From an uncultured Alphaproteobacteria bacterium (GTDB lineage: Bacteria > Pseudomonadota > Alphaproteobacteria > SP197): DNA of 64,000 nucleotides. The stretch is from assembly GCA_943787175.1 (NCBI GenBank), contig CALSLK010000009.1:1-64000 (forward strand), read 5' to 3'. The notes beneath the pieces are model-generated. The model saw only the letters and a list, made by a program, of their open reading frames with translations. It was not told the origin of the DNA and ran no database searches. A program made the translations under genes and the position numbers. Shown in pieces: positions 47,958-56,321 of the stretch (its first letter is position 1; each line of letters begins with the position of its first letter).

Positions 47958-48010
47958 GACGGGTTGGGGAGAAACGCTATCGCACATCAACACCAACGGG
48001 GGCATCCGTC

Positions 48011-49438
48011 ATGACACTTCCTGATCCACAATCGCTCGAGGAAGCGCTGGCTTCAGAGGAACGCATCAAGGAGACCGGCGATTGGCTGGTTTCCAAAGGC
48101 ATCAAATCGATCCTGTGCTGCTGGATCGACCTTCTGGGCGTGCCCAAGACCAAGCCGGTCCCCATCTCTGACTGGCACCGCCTGTGCAAGGGCAAGGGGC
48201 CGCAGTTTGCCGTGCATTCGGTATCGTTTGTGCCCGAGCTTGGCCCGGCTGATCCCGATCAGATCATGGTACCTGATCTCGATTCCCTGCTGATCTGCCC
48301 CTGGGACCGCAGCCTGGCCTGGGTCTTTGCCGACCTGTGGTGGAGCGACAAGCCCTATAACGTGTGTCCGCGCAGCGCGATGAAACGCATCGTGCGCGAC
48401 TGCGAAGCCAAGGGTTACCAGCTCTATGCCGGTGTCGAGCCGGAATTCATGGTGATGCGCTGGAAAGACGGCCAGCCGGTCAAGGCCTACGATAACGACC
48501 CCCAGCCCGGCGAAGGCCTGCGCCCACGCCGCCAGGCGTTTGGTTACGACGTGGAACACACCATGGATTCCATGGGCTTCCTGGGCGAATTGATCGAGAT
48601 CCTCGACAAGGAACTCGAATGGGACCTGCATGATGTCGTGGCCGAAGGGGCCTACAGCCAGTTTGAGCTCGACTTCGGTTACACCAACATCCTGCAGATG
48701 GCCGACCGCCTGGTGTTCCTGCGCATTCTCCTGAAGGAGATCGCCAAGAAACACGGCATGTTCGCGACCTTCATGCCCAAACCCACCATCGGTGACTGGC
48801 GTTCGGGCGCGCATATGAACATCTCCATGCGCCATGTCGATGAGCCCGACGTCAACATCTTCGAGACGGCCAGACGGCGGCTGGGGCGATCCGCGTCTTC
48901 AACGCGGTCGCCGGGCTGCTGCGCCATGGCGGCGCCCTGACGGCGGTCGCCTGCCCCACGGTCAACTCCTACAACGGCCTGGTGCCCCGTGTCGGCGGCT
49001 TCGAGGGTGGCACGGTGACCTGGGCGCCCACGCACATGACCTATGGTTACAACAACCGCTCGGCCATGCTGCGCCTGCCCCAGAGCCGTTTCTGCATCGA
49101 GAACCGCGCCGCCGACATGTGCATGAACCCCTATCTGGGCCTGGGCATCTCGGCTGCGGCCATCACCGACGGCGTGGTCAACGGCTATGATCCCTGGACG
49201 CCCGCTCAACCAGGACCTCTATTCGCTGTCCCAGAAGGATATCGAGGAGTCGGGCACCCAGCGCCTGCCGCGCAACCTGCTGGAGGCCATCGAGACCCTG
49301 CGCAGCGACGACTTCGTCCGGCAGGCCATGGGCGAGCAGATGGCTGAATCCTTCATGGCCTACAAGGTCGATGAATGGGAGCGTTACCATCAGGCCGTTA
49401 CCGACTGGGAAGTGCAGGAATACCTGCGGCTCTATTGA
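48011..49438 (+). CDS. Glutamine synthetase family ligase (GlnT/GmaS-like), frameshifted
   Basis: A class-III-type glutamine synthetase homologue of about 470 residues. Conserved parts include CCWIDLLGVPKTKPVP, the metal/glutamate site GVEPEFMVMR, LHDVVAEGAYSQFELDFG, FMPKPTIGDWRSGAHMN and, after repair, ADGGWGDP, SYNGLVPR and RLPQSRFCIENR. Breaks near 48,872, 48,894 and 49,203 are single-base shifts. GlnT and gamma-glutamylmethylamide synthetase (GmaS) belong to this subgroup; with TMADH-like enzymes nearby, methylamine assimilation by glutamate ligation is plausible but unproven. Its stop overlaps the MetX-like start. Confidence 0.8.
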
Positions 49439-50466
49439 TGGCTGCCGGGCACGAGACCTTTGATCTCGGCGACGTCACCCTGCAATCGGGTGACGTCCTG
49501 CGTGATGCCAAGCTGGCCTACAAGACCTATGGCACGCTGAACGATGCCCGCGATAACGTCGTGGTGCTGCCGACCTTCTATACCGGCACCCACGAACGCA
49601 ACGAGTGTTACTTCGGTCCGGGCCGGGCGATTGATCCCGCACGCCATTTCATCGTCGGCGTGAATCTGTTCGGCAACGCGGTCTCGTCCTCGCCCAGCAA
49701 CACGGCCGCCCCCCAGGACGGTCCGCGCTTTCCCAGAACCACGTTCCACGACAACGTTGCGTGCCAGCACCGGCTCCTCACCGAACATCTGGGCATCGAG
49801 CGCATCGCGCTGGTGACCGGCTGGTCCATGGCGGCCTGCCAGTCGTTCCAGTGGGCCGCACAGTTCCCCGACATGGTCGATGCCATCCTGCCGTTCTGCG
49901 GCTCGGCAAGAACGGCGCCCCACAATGTCGTCTTCCTGGAAGGCGTGAAGGCGGCGCTCACCGCCGATGGCGACTGGAACGGTGGTGACTACCTTGCGCA
50001 CCCCTTACGGGGCTTGAAGGCCTTCGGTCGGGTCTATGCCGGCTGGGCGTTCTCCCAGACCTGGTACCGCGAAGGGACCTACCGCGAACTGGGTTACGAG
50101 ACCTATGAGGACCTGCTCCTCGACTGGGAGGCCGATCATGTAACCGGCTGGGACCCCAACAACCTGCTCCACAAGATCTGGACCTGGCAGCAGGGCGACA
50201 TCTCCAACAACGATCTCTATGGCGGTGACTTCAAGGCCGCCCTTGGCGCGATCAAGGCAAAGGCGATTGTCATGCCCGCCTCAACCGACCTCTACTTCCC
50301 GCCCGAAGACAACGCCATCGAAGTCGCCCAGATGCCCAACGCGGAACTGCGCATCTTCGACACCACCTGGGGCCACTGCTGCGCCAGTGGCAACAGCGTG
50401 CCTGCCTTCCATGCCTTCTTCGACGAAGCAGCCGCAGAACTGATGAACTTTACACGCACCCCATAA
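49438..50466 (+). CDS. MetX-like alpha/beta hydrolase (homoserine O-acetyltransferase family)
   Basis: A 342-residue protein of the MetX fold: LAYKTYGTLND, VNLFGNAVSSSPSN, nucleophile elbow GWSMAACQS, and the catalytic Asp/His in PASTDLYFPPED and WGHCCASG. The elbow reads GWSMAA instead of GGSMGG of true homoserine acetyltransferases, so an alternative acyl acceptor or a hydrolase is likely. It starts at the ATG overlapping the preceding TGA and is the last gene of the Rieske-dehydrogenase-ligase group. Confidence 0.85.
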   Translation: MAAGHETFDLGDVTLQSGDVLRDAKLAYKTYGTLNDARDNVVVLPTFYTGTHERNECYFGPGRAIDPARHFIVGVNLFGNAVSSSPSNTAAPQDGPRFPRTTFHDNVACQHRLLTEHLGIERIALVTGWSMAACQSFQWAAQFPDMVDAILPFCGSARTAPHNVVFLEGVKAALTADGDWNGGDYLAHPLRGLKAFGRVYAGWAFSQTWYREGTYRELGYETYEDLLLDWEADHVTGWDPNNLLHKIWTWQQGDISNNDLYGGDFKAALGAIKAKAIVMPASTDLYFPPEDNAIEVAQMPNAELRIFDTTWGHCCASGNSVPAFHAFFDEAAAELMNFTRTP

Positions 50467-50490
50467 GTTCTGGGTCAAGTTTGGCAACTT

Positions 50491-50896
50491 CTAATCAAAG
50501 ATCGCCATATAGCCTTGATTAGCTGACTTGTTTTCAGGCCGCACGCTCGCGTGAGTTGTGACCAAGTAGAAGCAGGACCCTGTAGAAGAATCGTAGTTGG
50601 TATTGCCTCCGGTCGTAACCTCTCCGATCGTAAACGTAATAACTTCCTCCGGCCCAGGAGCCCCGTGACTGAGAGCAAACAATAACCTTCGTAGGTTCGG
50701 CCAAACTGACCAAAAGAGATGTGCGGTCAGCTACACTCTTCCAATGCAAGACAGTGGACGCGCCCATACTTAACATCCACGCTTCGATGTCCTTTGACAT
50801 CTGATCGTCTTCATCAGCCTGCGAAGTTTCGACGGTTGCTCCAACCATGAACAAGGCCACCAGAACTCCTGAAACACGTTGAGTTATGACAGACAT
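50491..50896 (-). CDS. Small secreted hypothetical protein, one frameshift, lower GC
   Basis: The reconstructed protein has about 134 residues: a signal peptide (SGVLVALFMVGATVETSQA), then EDDQMSKDIEAWMLSMGAST, VLHWKSVADRTSL, a VIVCSQSRGSW segment and, after a one-base shift near 50,665, EEVITFTIGEVTTGGNTN and a C-terminus SANQGYMAIFD. No family recognised. Codon use is clearly more AT-rich than in the neighbours, and the 70 bp upstream of it are AT-rich as well, so recent transfer is possible. Confidence 0.55.
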
Positions 50897-50964
50897 GCTA
50901 AATCTCCCCTATAGCTGACTTACAATCTATCCTTATTACGTGTTCTGATTCAACAAAAACAATT

Positions 50965-51686
50965 TTAAGTGGCACTCTCGCTTCCGTAGGCCTTCACCAG
51001 CCCCTCCTTGCCGAACATCTCCTCGATGGCCTGGGGGCCGGAGCGTTTGGAGAGTTCGATGAAACGGTCGTCTTCTCCCAGCGCGCCAGATCATGCGTTC
51101 GCTGTAGGCCGGCATCAGGTCATCCTGGCGGCGGCGCTGGTAGCCGCCCCAGCTTTCGTCCAGGGCGGCGACGACGTCATCGGGCCGGGTCCAGGCGGCC
51201 TTGTAGAGGATCAGGCCACCGCGCCCGATCAGCCAGGTCATGTTGGGCAGGGTGCCGAAGGCCCGGTGGCAGGTGCCCGTCATGTCATCGAGCAGGATGG
51301 GGCGTTTGATCTTCTGTTCCTCACGGAACTGGCGCGCGTGTTCGCGCTTCATGCTCCATCGAGGCATGGGGCGGCAGGTTCTCGGCTGGATGAGCCTCAC
51401 GTACATACACAAAAACCGATCGCACGGACCGGTCGGCGTACACTTCAGCGATGTCTTCCATCGCCTCGGCCGCCATCGTGCAATACGCTCAGCTGTAGCT
51501 GCCGAACTCCATCAGAACAGCGCCTGACTTCCAGAGATCCTTGAGATGGAGCGTCTCGCCGCTCTCCAGGTCTTCCAGGGCCATATCGGGTGCGATCGTC
51601 CCCACGTTCGGCGCTTCGTAGAATCGCTCGAACTTGTCGGCTTTCTCACCCGTGGGCGGGAAATGCGCATAGTTGTAGTCGTCCAT
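50965..51686 (-). CDS. Deiodinase-like thioredoxin-fold protein, candidate selenoprotein (in-frame TGA)
   Basis: The reading starts MDDYNYAHFPPTGEKADKF and, at codon 66, meets TGA (51,489-51,491) in MEFGSYS-TGA-AYC. It then continues in the same frame through EDIAEVYADRSVRSVFVYVREAHPAENLPP. Two one-base insertions near 51,353 and 51,080 are needed further on to restore MKREHARQFREEQKIKRP, LLDDMTGTCHRAFGTLPN and the C-terminus KEGLVKAYGSESAT. Alignment by eye to iodothyronine deiodinases (FGSCTUPSF, VYIEEAHASDGW, VVDTM) puts the TGA at the selenocysteine position; here it would form a U-x-x-C redox motif. The alternative is a stop-codon mutation or a miscalled TGC. About 239 residues; cytoplasmic, no signal peptide. 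Confidence 0.65.
51448..51464 (-). other. Candidate bacterial SECIS hairpin downstream of the TGA
   Basis: In the mRNA, gcgaug and caucgc form a perfect 6-bp stem closing the loop gaaga. The loop begins 30 nt after the UGA and its first base is G. General bSECIS descriptions require a short upper stem, a small apical loop with a G in the first two positions and roughly 16-37 nt from the UGA; this hairpin fits all three. Such hairpins occur by chance, so it supports but does not prove selenocysteine insertion. Confidence 0.45.
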
Positions 51687-51826
51687 CGGTTTCCTCCGTC
51701 TCGGACGAAACCAGTAAAGCAGCCCAGCAATACGGGGGCCACGCCCTCACAGGCGTTTGATCTATCGCAGTGCGCTCCTTTCCGTGCCGTTCATGATGCC
51801 AGACAAACCCGCATTCTGGAGATCTG

Positions 51827-53224
51827 ATGACCGTGAATCCCGCGACATCCCGTCGTCTGTCGTCGCTTGAGCAGATTCATCCCCGTTCGTTGAAGTATCT
51901 CAGCGGCTATCTGCGCAGCCTGGTTCGCGGGCGTCTGTGGGCACAGGTGCTGGCCGGCATGGTGCTGGGGCTCGCCATGGGCATTGCCATCGGCCCGACA
52001 GGCGGCTGGCTGGAACCGACGACCGCAGCGACCCTTGGCAACTGGCTTGCCATGCCGGGAAGACTGTTTCTGGCGCTGATCCAGATGATCGTGGTGCCGC
52101 TCGTGTTTGCCTCGATCATCAGAGGGCTCGCGGCAACGGAAAACCCGTCCCAGTTGCGCACGATTGGCCTGCGTGTCGTGCTCTACTTCATTGCAACGAC
52201 AGCGCTTGCCATCGTTATCGGCATCGTTCTGGCGTTGGTCATCCAGCCCGGTAGTTTCGTGGATCAGGAGATGGTGCGCCAGGCCGTTGGCACCGCAACG
52301 CTTGGTCCGGTCGAAGCGTCGGGACCGCCCGCTCTGTCGGAGATCCCCGAAAAGCTGATGTCCCTTCTGCCCGCCAATCCGCTGGGCTCGATGGTCGAGA
52401 GCGACATGCTGCGTGTGGTGATCTTTGCCGTGGTCGTGGGTGTCGCCCTCGTGATGATGCCGCCTGGACAATCAAAACCCCTGCTGGACCTTCTGGGCTC
52501 CCTGCAGGAAGTCTGCATGACCGTGGTGCGTTGGGCCATGATGCTGGCGCCCATCGCAGTGTTCGGTCTTCTGGCGCAGCTGACGTCCAAGATCGGCCTT
52601 GCTGCCCTGCTCGGCATGGCCGTCTATGTCGCGACGGTACTGGCAGGTCTTCTGATCCTCTTCGTGTTCTACATGATCCTGCTGTTCGTCTTTGCGGGCA
52701 GACGCCCCTTGCCGTTCCTGGCAGGAACCCGCGAACTGCTGCTGCTGGCGTTCTCGACGTCGAGTTCGGCAGCCGTGATGCCGCTTTCCATCAAGACGGC
52801 AGAGGAAACGCTGAAGGTGCGTAGTTCCATCAGTCAGTTCGTCATTCCCCTGGGCGCCACCATCAACATGAACGGCACCGCGCTCTATCAGGGCGTTGCC
52901 GCGATCTTCCTGGCTCAGGTCTTCGGGGTCGATATCAGCCTGGCCGGCATGGCACTGATCGTCATCACGGCTGTGGGCGCTTCGATCGGTACACCGGCCG
53001 CACCAGGTGTGGGCATCGTCGTTCTGGCCATGGTGCTGGGTACGGTCGGCATTCCCCCGGCAGGCATTGCACTGATCATGGGTGTGGACCGCATCCTCGA
53101 CATGTGCCGCACGGCCATCAATGTCTGCGGCGATCTGGTGGCAACCGTGCTGATGGATCACTGGAGCGCGGCGACCGACGCACCGGCAGCCGAGACTGCA
53201 AGCGAAGTCGCCGGCAGGACATGA
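51827..53224 (+). CDS. Dicarboxylate/amino acid:cation symporter (DAACS family)
   Basis: A 465-residue inner-membrane symporter. The serine-rich hairpin FSTSSSAAVMPLS and the NMNGTALYQGVAAIFLAQ motif (Na+ and substrate binding) identify the GltP/DctA family, as do the C-terminal GASIGTPAAPGVGIV and VDRILDMCRTAINV. It transports C4-dicarboxylates or glutamate/aspartate with Na+ or H+. The gene stands alone between minus-strand groups. Confidence 0.95.
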   Translation: MTVNPATSRRLSSLEQIHPRSLKYLSGYLRSLVRGRLWAQVLAGMVLGLAMGIAIGPTGGWLEPTTAATLGNWLAMPGRLFLALIQMIVVPLVFASIIRGLAATENPSQLRTIGLRVVLYFIATTALAIVIGIVLALVIQPGSFVDQEMVRQAVGTATLGPVEASGPPALSEIPEKLMSLLPANPLGSMVESDMLRVVIFAVVVGVALVMMPPGQSKPLLDLLGSLQEVCMTVVRWAMMLAPIAVFGLLAQLTSKIGLAALLGMAVYVATVLAGLLILFVFYMILLFVFAGRRPLPFLAGTRELLLLAFSTSSSAAVMPLSIKTAEETLKVRSSISQFVIPLGATINMNGTALYQGVAAIFLAQVFGVDISLAGMALIVITAVGASIGTPAAPGVGIVVLAMVLGTVGIPPAGIALIMGVDRILDMCRTAINVCGDLVATVLMDHWSAATDAPAAETASEVAGRT

Positions 53225-53233
53225 CGCTGGCCG

Positions 53234-54385
53234 TCAGAGCGTCTCCTGCACGCCCCAGATCGCCGTGACCTGGCTGGAGAAGTGGCCGCCGTTGCCGTGG
53301 CTGATGGCTGTCTTGGCATCCGCGACCTGACGGTCACCGCAGTCACCGCGCAACTGCTGGATCGCTTCGATCACGGTGAAGATGCCGTACATGCCCGGAT
53401 GCACGCAGGAGAGGCCGCCGCCATTGGTGTTGACCGGCAGGCGTCCGCCCGGCGCGATGCCGCCGTTCTCGACAAACGGGCCGCCCTCGCCCTTGGCGCA
53501 GAAGCCCAGGTCCTCGAGGAACATGATCGGGTTGATCGAAAAGGCGTCATAGAGTTCCAGCACGTCGATCTCGGCGGGCTTGAGTCCGGCCATCTCGAAG
53601 GCGCGGGGTCCGGTCTCGCTGGCACAGGTCTGGGTCAGGTCGGGAAGCTGGGAAATCTGGCGATGCCAGTGGGCCATGGCCGCACCCAGCAGATAGACCG
53701 GCTCACGATTGCAGTCACGCGCGCGGTCGGACCGGGTGAGCACGACGGCACCCGCGCCATCGGTCACCAGACAGCAATCGCGCACGGTAAAGGGATCGCA
53801 GATCATCCTGGCGTCGATGACTTCGTCACGCGTGAGCGGGCCGCGCATGAAGGCATCCGGGTTCAGCGCCGCCCATTGGCGCGCGGCAACGGCGACATCG
53901 GCAAGCTGTTCGCGCGTCGTGCCGTATTCGTACATGTGGCGCGAGGTCGAGAGCGCATAGGAACTGATGGGATAACGCGGGCCATAGGGCATCTCGTAGA
54001 TCAGCGGTTCGCTGGTCGAGGGCGACAGCAGCTTGCCCGCCACGCTGCGCTGGGTGCTGCCGTAACAGATGAGCGCGGTATCGATCAGCCCGGCATCGAG
54101 CGCCAGCGCGGCCCAGATCAGGTGTGCGACCGGCGAGGAGCCGCCGATCTGCGTGCCTTCAGAAAGCTTGGGCCGGATGCCCAGATATTCCCCGACATTG
54201 AGCGGGGCGAAGATGTTCTGCAGGTTCGCCGCGAACAGGCCGTCGACATCGCTGAAGGAAAGCCCGGCTTCATCCAGCGCCTGTTTGGCGGCCATGGCGG
54301 TGAGGTCGAGATGCGACAGGCCCGGCGCCTCGCCGATGCCCGCCAGGCCAACACCCACGGCGGCAACCTTCCCCCGGAAACTCAT
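53234..54385 (-). CDS. Thiolase-like protein of the SCP-x/Ltp2 lipid-transfer group
   Basis: A 383-residue thiolase-fold protein (VGLAGIGEAPG, ELYDAFSINPIMFLEDLG, SCVHPGMYG). At the place of the nucleophilic Cys of true thiolases the sequence reads TQIGGSSPVAHLIWAA, i.e. Gly/Ser without Cys. That is a trait of Ltp2-type aldolases that act with a DUF35 partner. The DUF35 gene lies directly upstream with a 4-bp overlap, in agreement. In steroid side-chain degradation this pair performs retro-aldol C-C cleavage; the substrate here is unknown. Confidence 0.83.
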   Translation of the reverse strand: MSFRGKVAAVGVGLAGIGEAPGLSHLDLTAMAAKQALDEAGLSFSDVDGLFAANLQNIFAPLNVGEYLGIRPKLSEGTQIGGSSPVAHLIWAALALDAGLIDTALICYGSTQRSVAGKLLSPSTSEPLIYEMPYGPRYPISSYALSTSRHMYEYGTTREQLADVAVAARQWAALNPDAFMRGPLTRDEVIDARMICDPFTVRDCCLVTDGAGAVVLTRSDRARDCNREPVYLLGAAMAHWHRQISQLPDLTQTCASETGPRAFEMAGLKPAEIDVLELYDAFSINPIMFLEDLGFCAKGEGGPFVENGGIAPGGRLPVNTNGGGLSCVHPGMYGIFTVIEAIQQLRGDCGDRQVADAKTAISHGNGGHFSSQVTAIWGVQETL

Positions 54386-54765
54386 GAGGGATCAAAGACG
54401 ACCAGCGGATTGCCGTCCTCCTGTTTGATGCGTGCCGCGACGGCCATGCCGATTTTCACGTCTTCGGGTGCCGGCCCCTCCACACGCCCGGGAAAGCGCA
54501 CGCCCTCCTCCATGTCCACAAGGCATAGGTTGTAGGGCCCGCCCTTGTCCGGCCTCTGCCGGATCACCGTGGTGGCATAGACCGTGCCCTTGCCCGACAC
54601 CTCGCGCCAGGTCAGGGATGATCCGTGACAATGGGGGCAAAAGAGCCGCGGGTAAAAGACGTGGCGCTGACAATCGCCGCATTGCTGAATGCAGATCCGC
54701 CCTTCGGCAAGGTAAGCGGCATAACGTTCATCGGGACCTTCAGGGAGCGGGTGGGGCACAGACAT
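54382..54765 (-). CDS. DUF35 OB-fold/zinc-ribbon partner protein
   Basis: About 127 residues. The N-terminal zinc ribbon has two Cys pairs (QQCGDCQR and LFCPHCHGS), followed by the OB-fold (WREVSGKGTVYATTVI, VDMEEGVRFPGRVEG). Such proteins bind acyl-CoA and activate thiolase-like enzymes. It overlaps the thiolase-like gene by 4 bp and the metallophosphoesterase gene by about 25 bp, so all three are in one transcript. Start chosen at 54765 (MSVPHPLP). Confidence 0.9.
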   Translation of the reverse strand: MSVPHPLPEGPDERYAAYLAEGRICIQQCGDCQRHVFYPRLFCPHCHGSSLTWREVSGKGTVYATTVIRQRPDKGGPYNLCLVDMEEGVRFPGRVEGPAPEDVKIGMAVAARIKQEDGNPLVVFDPS

Positions 54766-56152
54766 CTCCATCACGGATTGGCATGGCGCAGGTCATCAGC
54801 AGGGATGGCGCAACGCTGCCATCGGCATCGAACGATGTGAGATCACCGCGCCAGGTCATCGCATCATCCAGATTCACGGAAAGGTAGCCGAAGGCCGCCG
54901 TCGTCGACGGCACGGCCGAGACCCAACCGGTCGCCGCCTCACCATCAACCTCCATGGCAACCGGAAGCGTGATCACGTTGCTGTCGAGATGTGTACCACT
55001 GTTGCCGACGATGATCTGAGACGGCCGGTCGCTGTCAAAGGAAAGCGCCTGGGCCTCATGGACATGGCCCGACAGCACCAGCGAAACGTTGCCGGGAAGC
55101 TTACCATCCAGCGCCGCCTTCAGGGTCAGTTGCCAGGCATCACTGCCATCGAAGGTGCCGCCACCGCTTAACACATTCGCCGACCAGAACGGACGATGGG
55201 TCAGCAGCCAGACGGGATCGTCGCCTTCTGCGGCAAGATCCACAGTCTGGTTGAGCAGAGGCGAGAACTCTCTGACCTGCCAGGCAAACGCTGCCTCGTC
55301 CTGCCAGGAACTGGCATCACAGCCATCGGAGTTGTCGAGCACGACCATGTCGAGGTTGCCGACAGAAACCCGATACGGTTCGGTCGTCACGACGGGTGCC
55401 GTGCAGTGGCGTGTTCCGTGCAGGGGGTCCAGCAGTTCGGAATGAGGGTCGAGGAAATAGAACCAGCCATCGCCACCCCGGCTGCAGAGTTCGTGGTTTC
55501 CGCGCACGACAACCCAGGGGGCAGCATCCATGAGCGGCGCGGCAGGCGTCATCAGATCGTCGCGCCAGGTCTCCCAGGTCGAGAGGTCGTGCAGGGAGAC
55601 GTAGTCGGCGTCGGCGCCCGGCACACAGCCGTCATAAACACGGGGATCGCCCTCATCACGGCGTGATGGCGTGCCGCGATAGTCGTAGTCGCCCATGTGG
55701 ATCACGAGGTCGGGGCTGTCGCCTGCAGCGGATGCGGCCAGTTCGGGGAACGGCCAGCCATCCTCGCAACTCTGATCCTTGGGCGAGCAGCCGGTATCGC
55801 CCAGGATGGCAACATCAAGGCCTCCGCCGTCATGCCCATGCATGGTGGCGATGGGCTTGTCTGCGATGCTGACCGTTGCATTGAGCGGCACGACGACTTC
55901 ACAGACCGCGACCGGAAACCGTTCGGCATCGGGATTGTAGCGAGGCGCCGAGACCGTTGCTTTGCCATCAACCACAAACACCGGACAAGCCGTCTCCGCG
56001 CCATCAACCACGGCCCGCGCGAGCAATACCGTCCTGTCGTTGACCGGGTCGTAGGCAACGACGCTGTAGGACGCCAGGGCATCCGCGTCAGCCCGGCCCG
56101 ACAGCACCATGATCGAAAGCGCAAGGAAGAGGCACCCAAGGACATGTTTCAT
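54740..56152 (-). CDS. Exported metallophosphoesterase
   Basis: A 470-residue protein with a signal peptide (MKHVLGCLFLALSIMVLSG). Four metal-binding blocks of the calcineurin-like family are visible: AILGDTGC, HMGDYDYRG, VRGNHELC and LSGHVHEAQ, plus LTHRPFWS. Function could be phosphodiesterase or acid phosphatase in the periplasm. Its C-terminus overlaps the DUF35 start. It is an unexpected member of an otherwise acyl-CoA-type operon and may have been inserted, with palindromic repeats on its upstream side. Confidence 0.88.
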   Translation of the reverse strand: MKHVLGCLFLALSIMVLSGRADADALASYSVVAYDPVNDRTVLLARAVVDGAETACPVFVVDGKATVSAPRYNPDAERFPVAVCEVVVPLNATVSIADKPIATMHGHDGGGLDVAILGDTGCSPKDQSCEDGWPFPELAASAAGDSPDLVIHMGDYDYRGTPSRRDEGDPRVYDGCVPGADADYVSLHDLSTWETWRDDLMTPAAPLMDAAPWVVVRGNHELCSRGGDGWFYFLDPHSELLDPLHGTRHCTAPVVTTEPYRVSVGNLDMVVLDNSDGCDASSWQDEAAFAWQVREFSPLLNQTVDLAAEGDDPVWLLTHRPFWSANVLSGGGTFDGSDAWQLTLKAALDGKLPGNVSLVLSGHVHEAQALSFDSDRPSQIIVGNSGTHLDSNVITLPVAMEVDGEAATGWVSAVPSTTAAFGYLSVNLDDAMTWRGDLTSFDADGSVAPSLLMTCAMPIRDGDVCAPPAP

Positions 56153-56176
56153 GACGCGCCCCTCCCATTTTCCGTC

Positions 56177-56199
56177 ATCGCCCCACTTGATGGGGCGAT
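56177..56199. repeat. Palindromic repeat, CTTGA orientation (copy 6)
   Basis: A perfect 9-bp stem (atcgcccca / tggggcgat) around cttga, preceded by gtc, in the gap upstream of the metallophosphoesterase. Confidence 0.75.
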
Positions 56200-56258
56200 C
56201 AATGCCGTAACTGCGTTGTCAGCTCTGCCGGAGCTGGAATGTGACAGCGTCGGCATGG

Positions 56259-56281
56259 ATGGCCCGGTCAGGCCGGGCCAT
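56259..56281. repeat. Palindromic repeat with TCAGG loop (copy 7)
   Basis: A perfect 9-bp stem (atggcccgg / ccgggccat) around tcagg, followed by gacggg. With copy 6 it forms an inverted pair in the 169-bp gap; the flanking gagctggaatg and cggcatggatgg match those of copy 5. Confidence 0.8.
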
Positions 56282-56321
56282 GACGGGTGGGTTGGGTGGG
56301 CTGAGTGTTGTTCGTTCATCG

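Noticed and set aside
47771-48010. A small gene or RNA between the dehydrogenase and the glutamine-synthetase-like gene
   Set aside because: No open frame with a ribosome binding site was found; the stretch is occupied by an inverted pair of palindromic repeats.
51489-51686. A complete 65-residue protein ending at the TGA
   Set aside because: The same frame continues past the TGA with sequence that clearly belongs to the same thioredoxin-like domain, so a free-standing small protein is unlikely.
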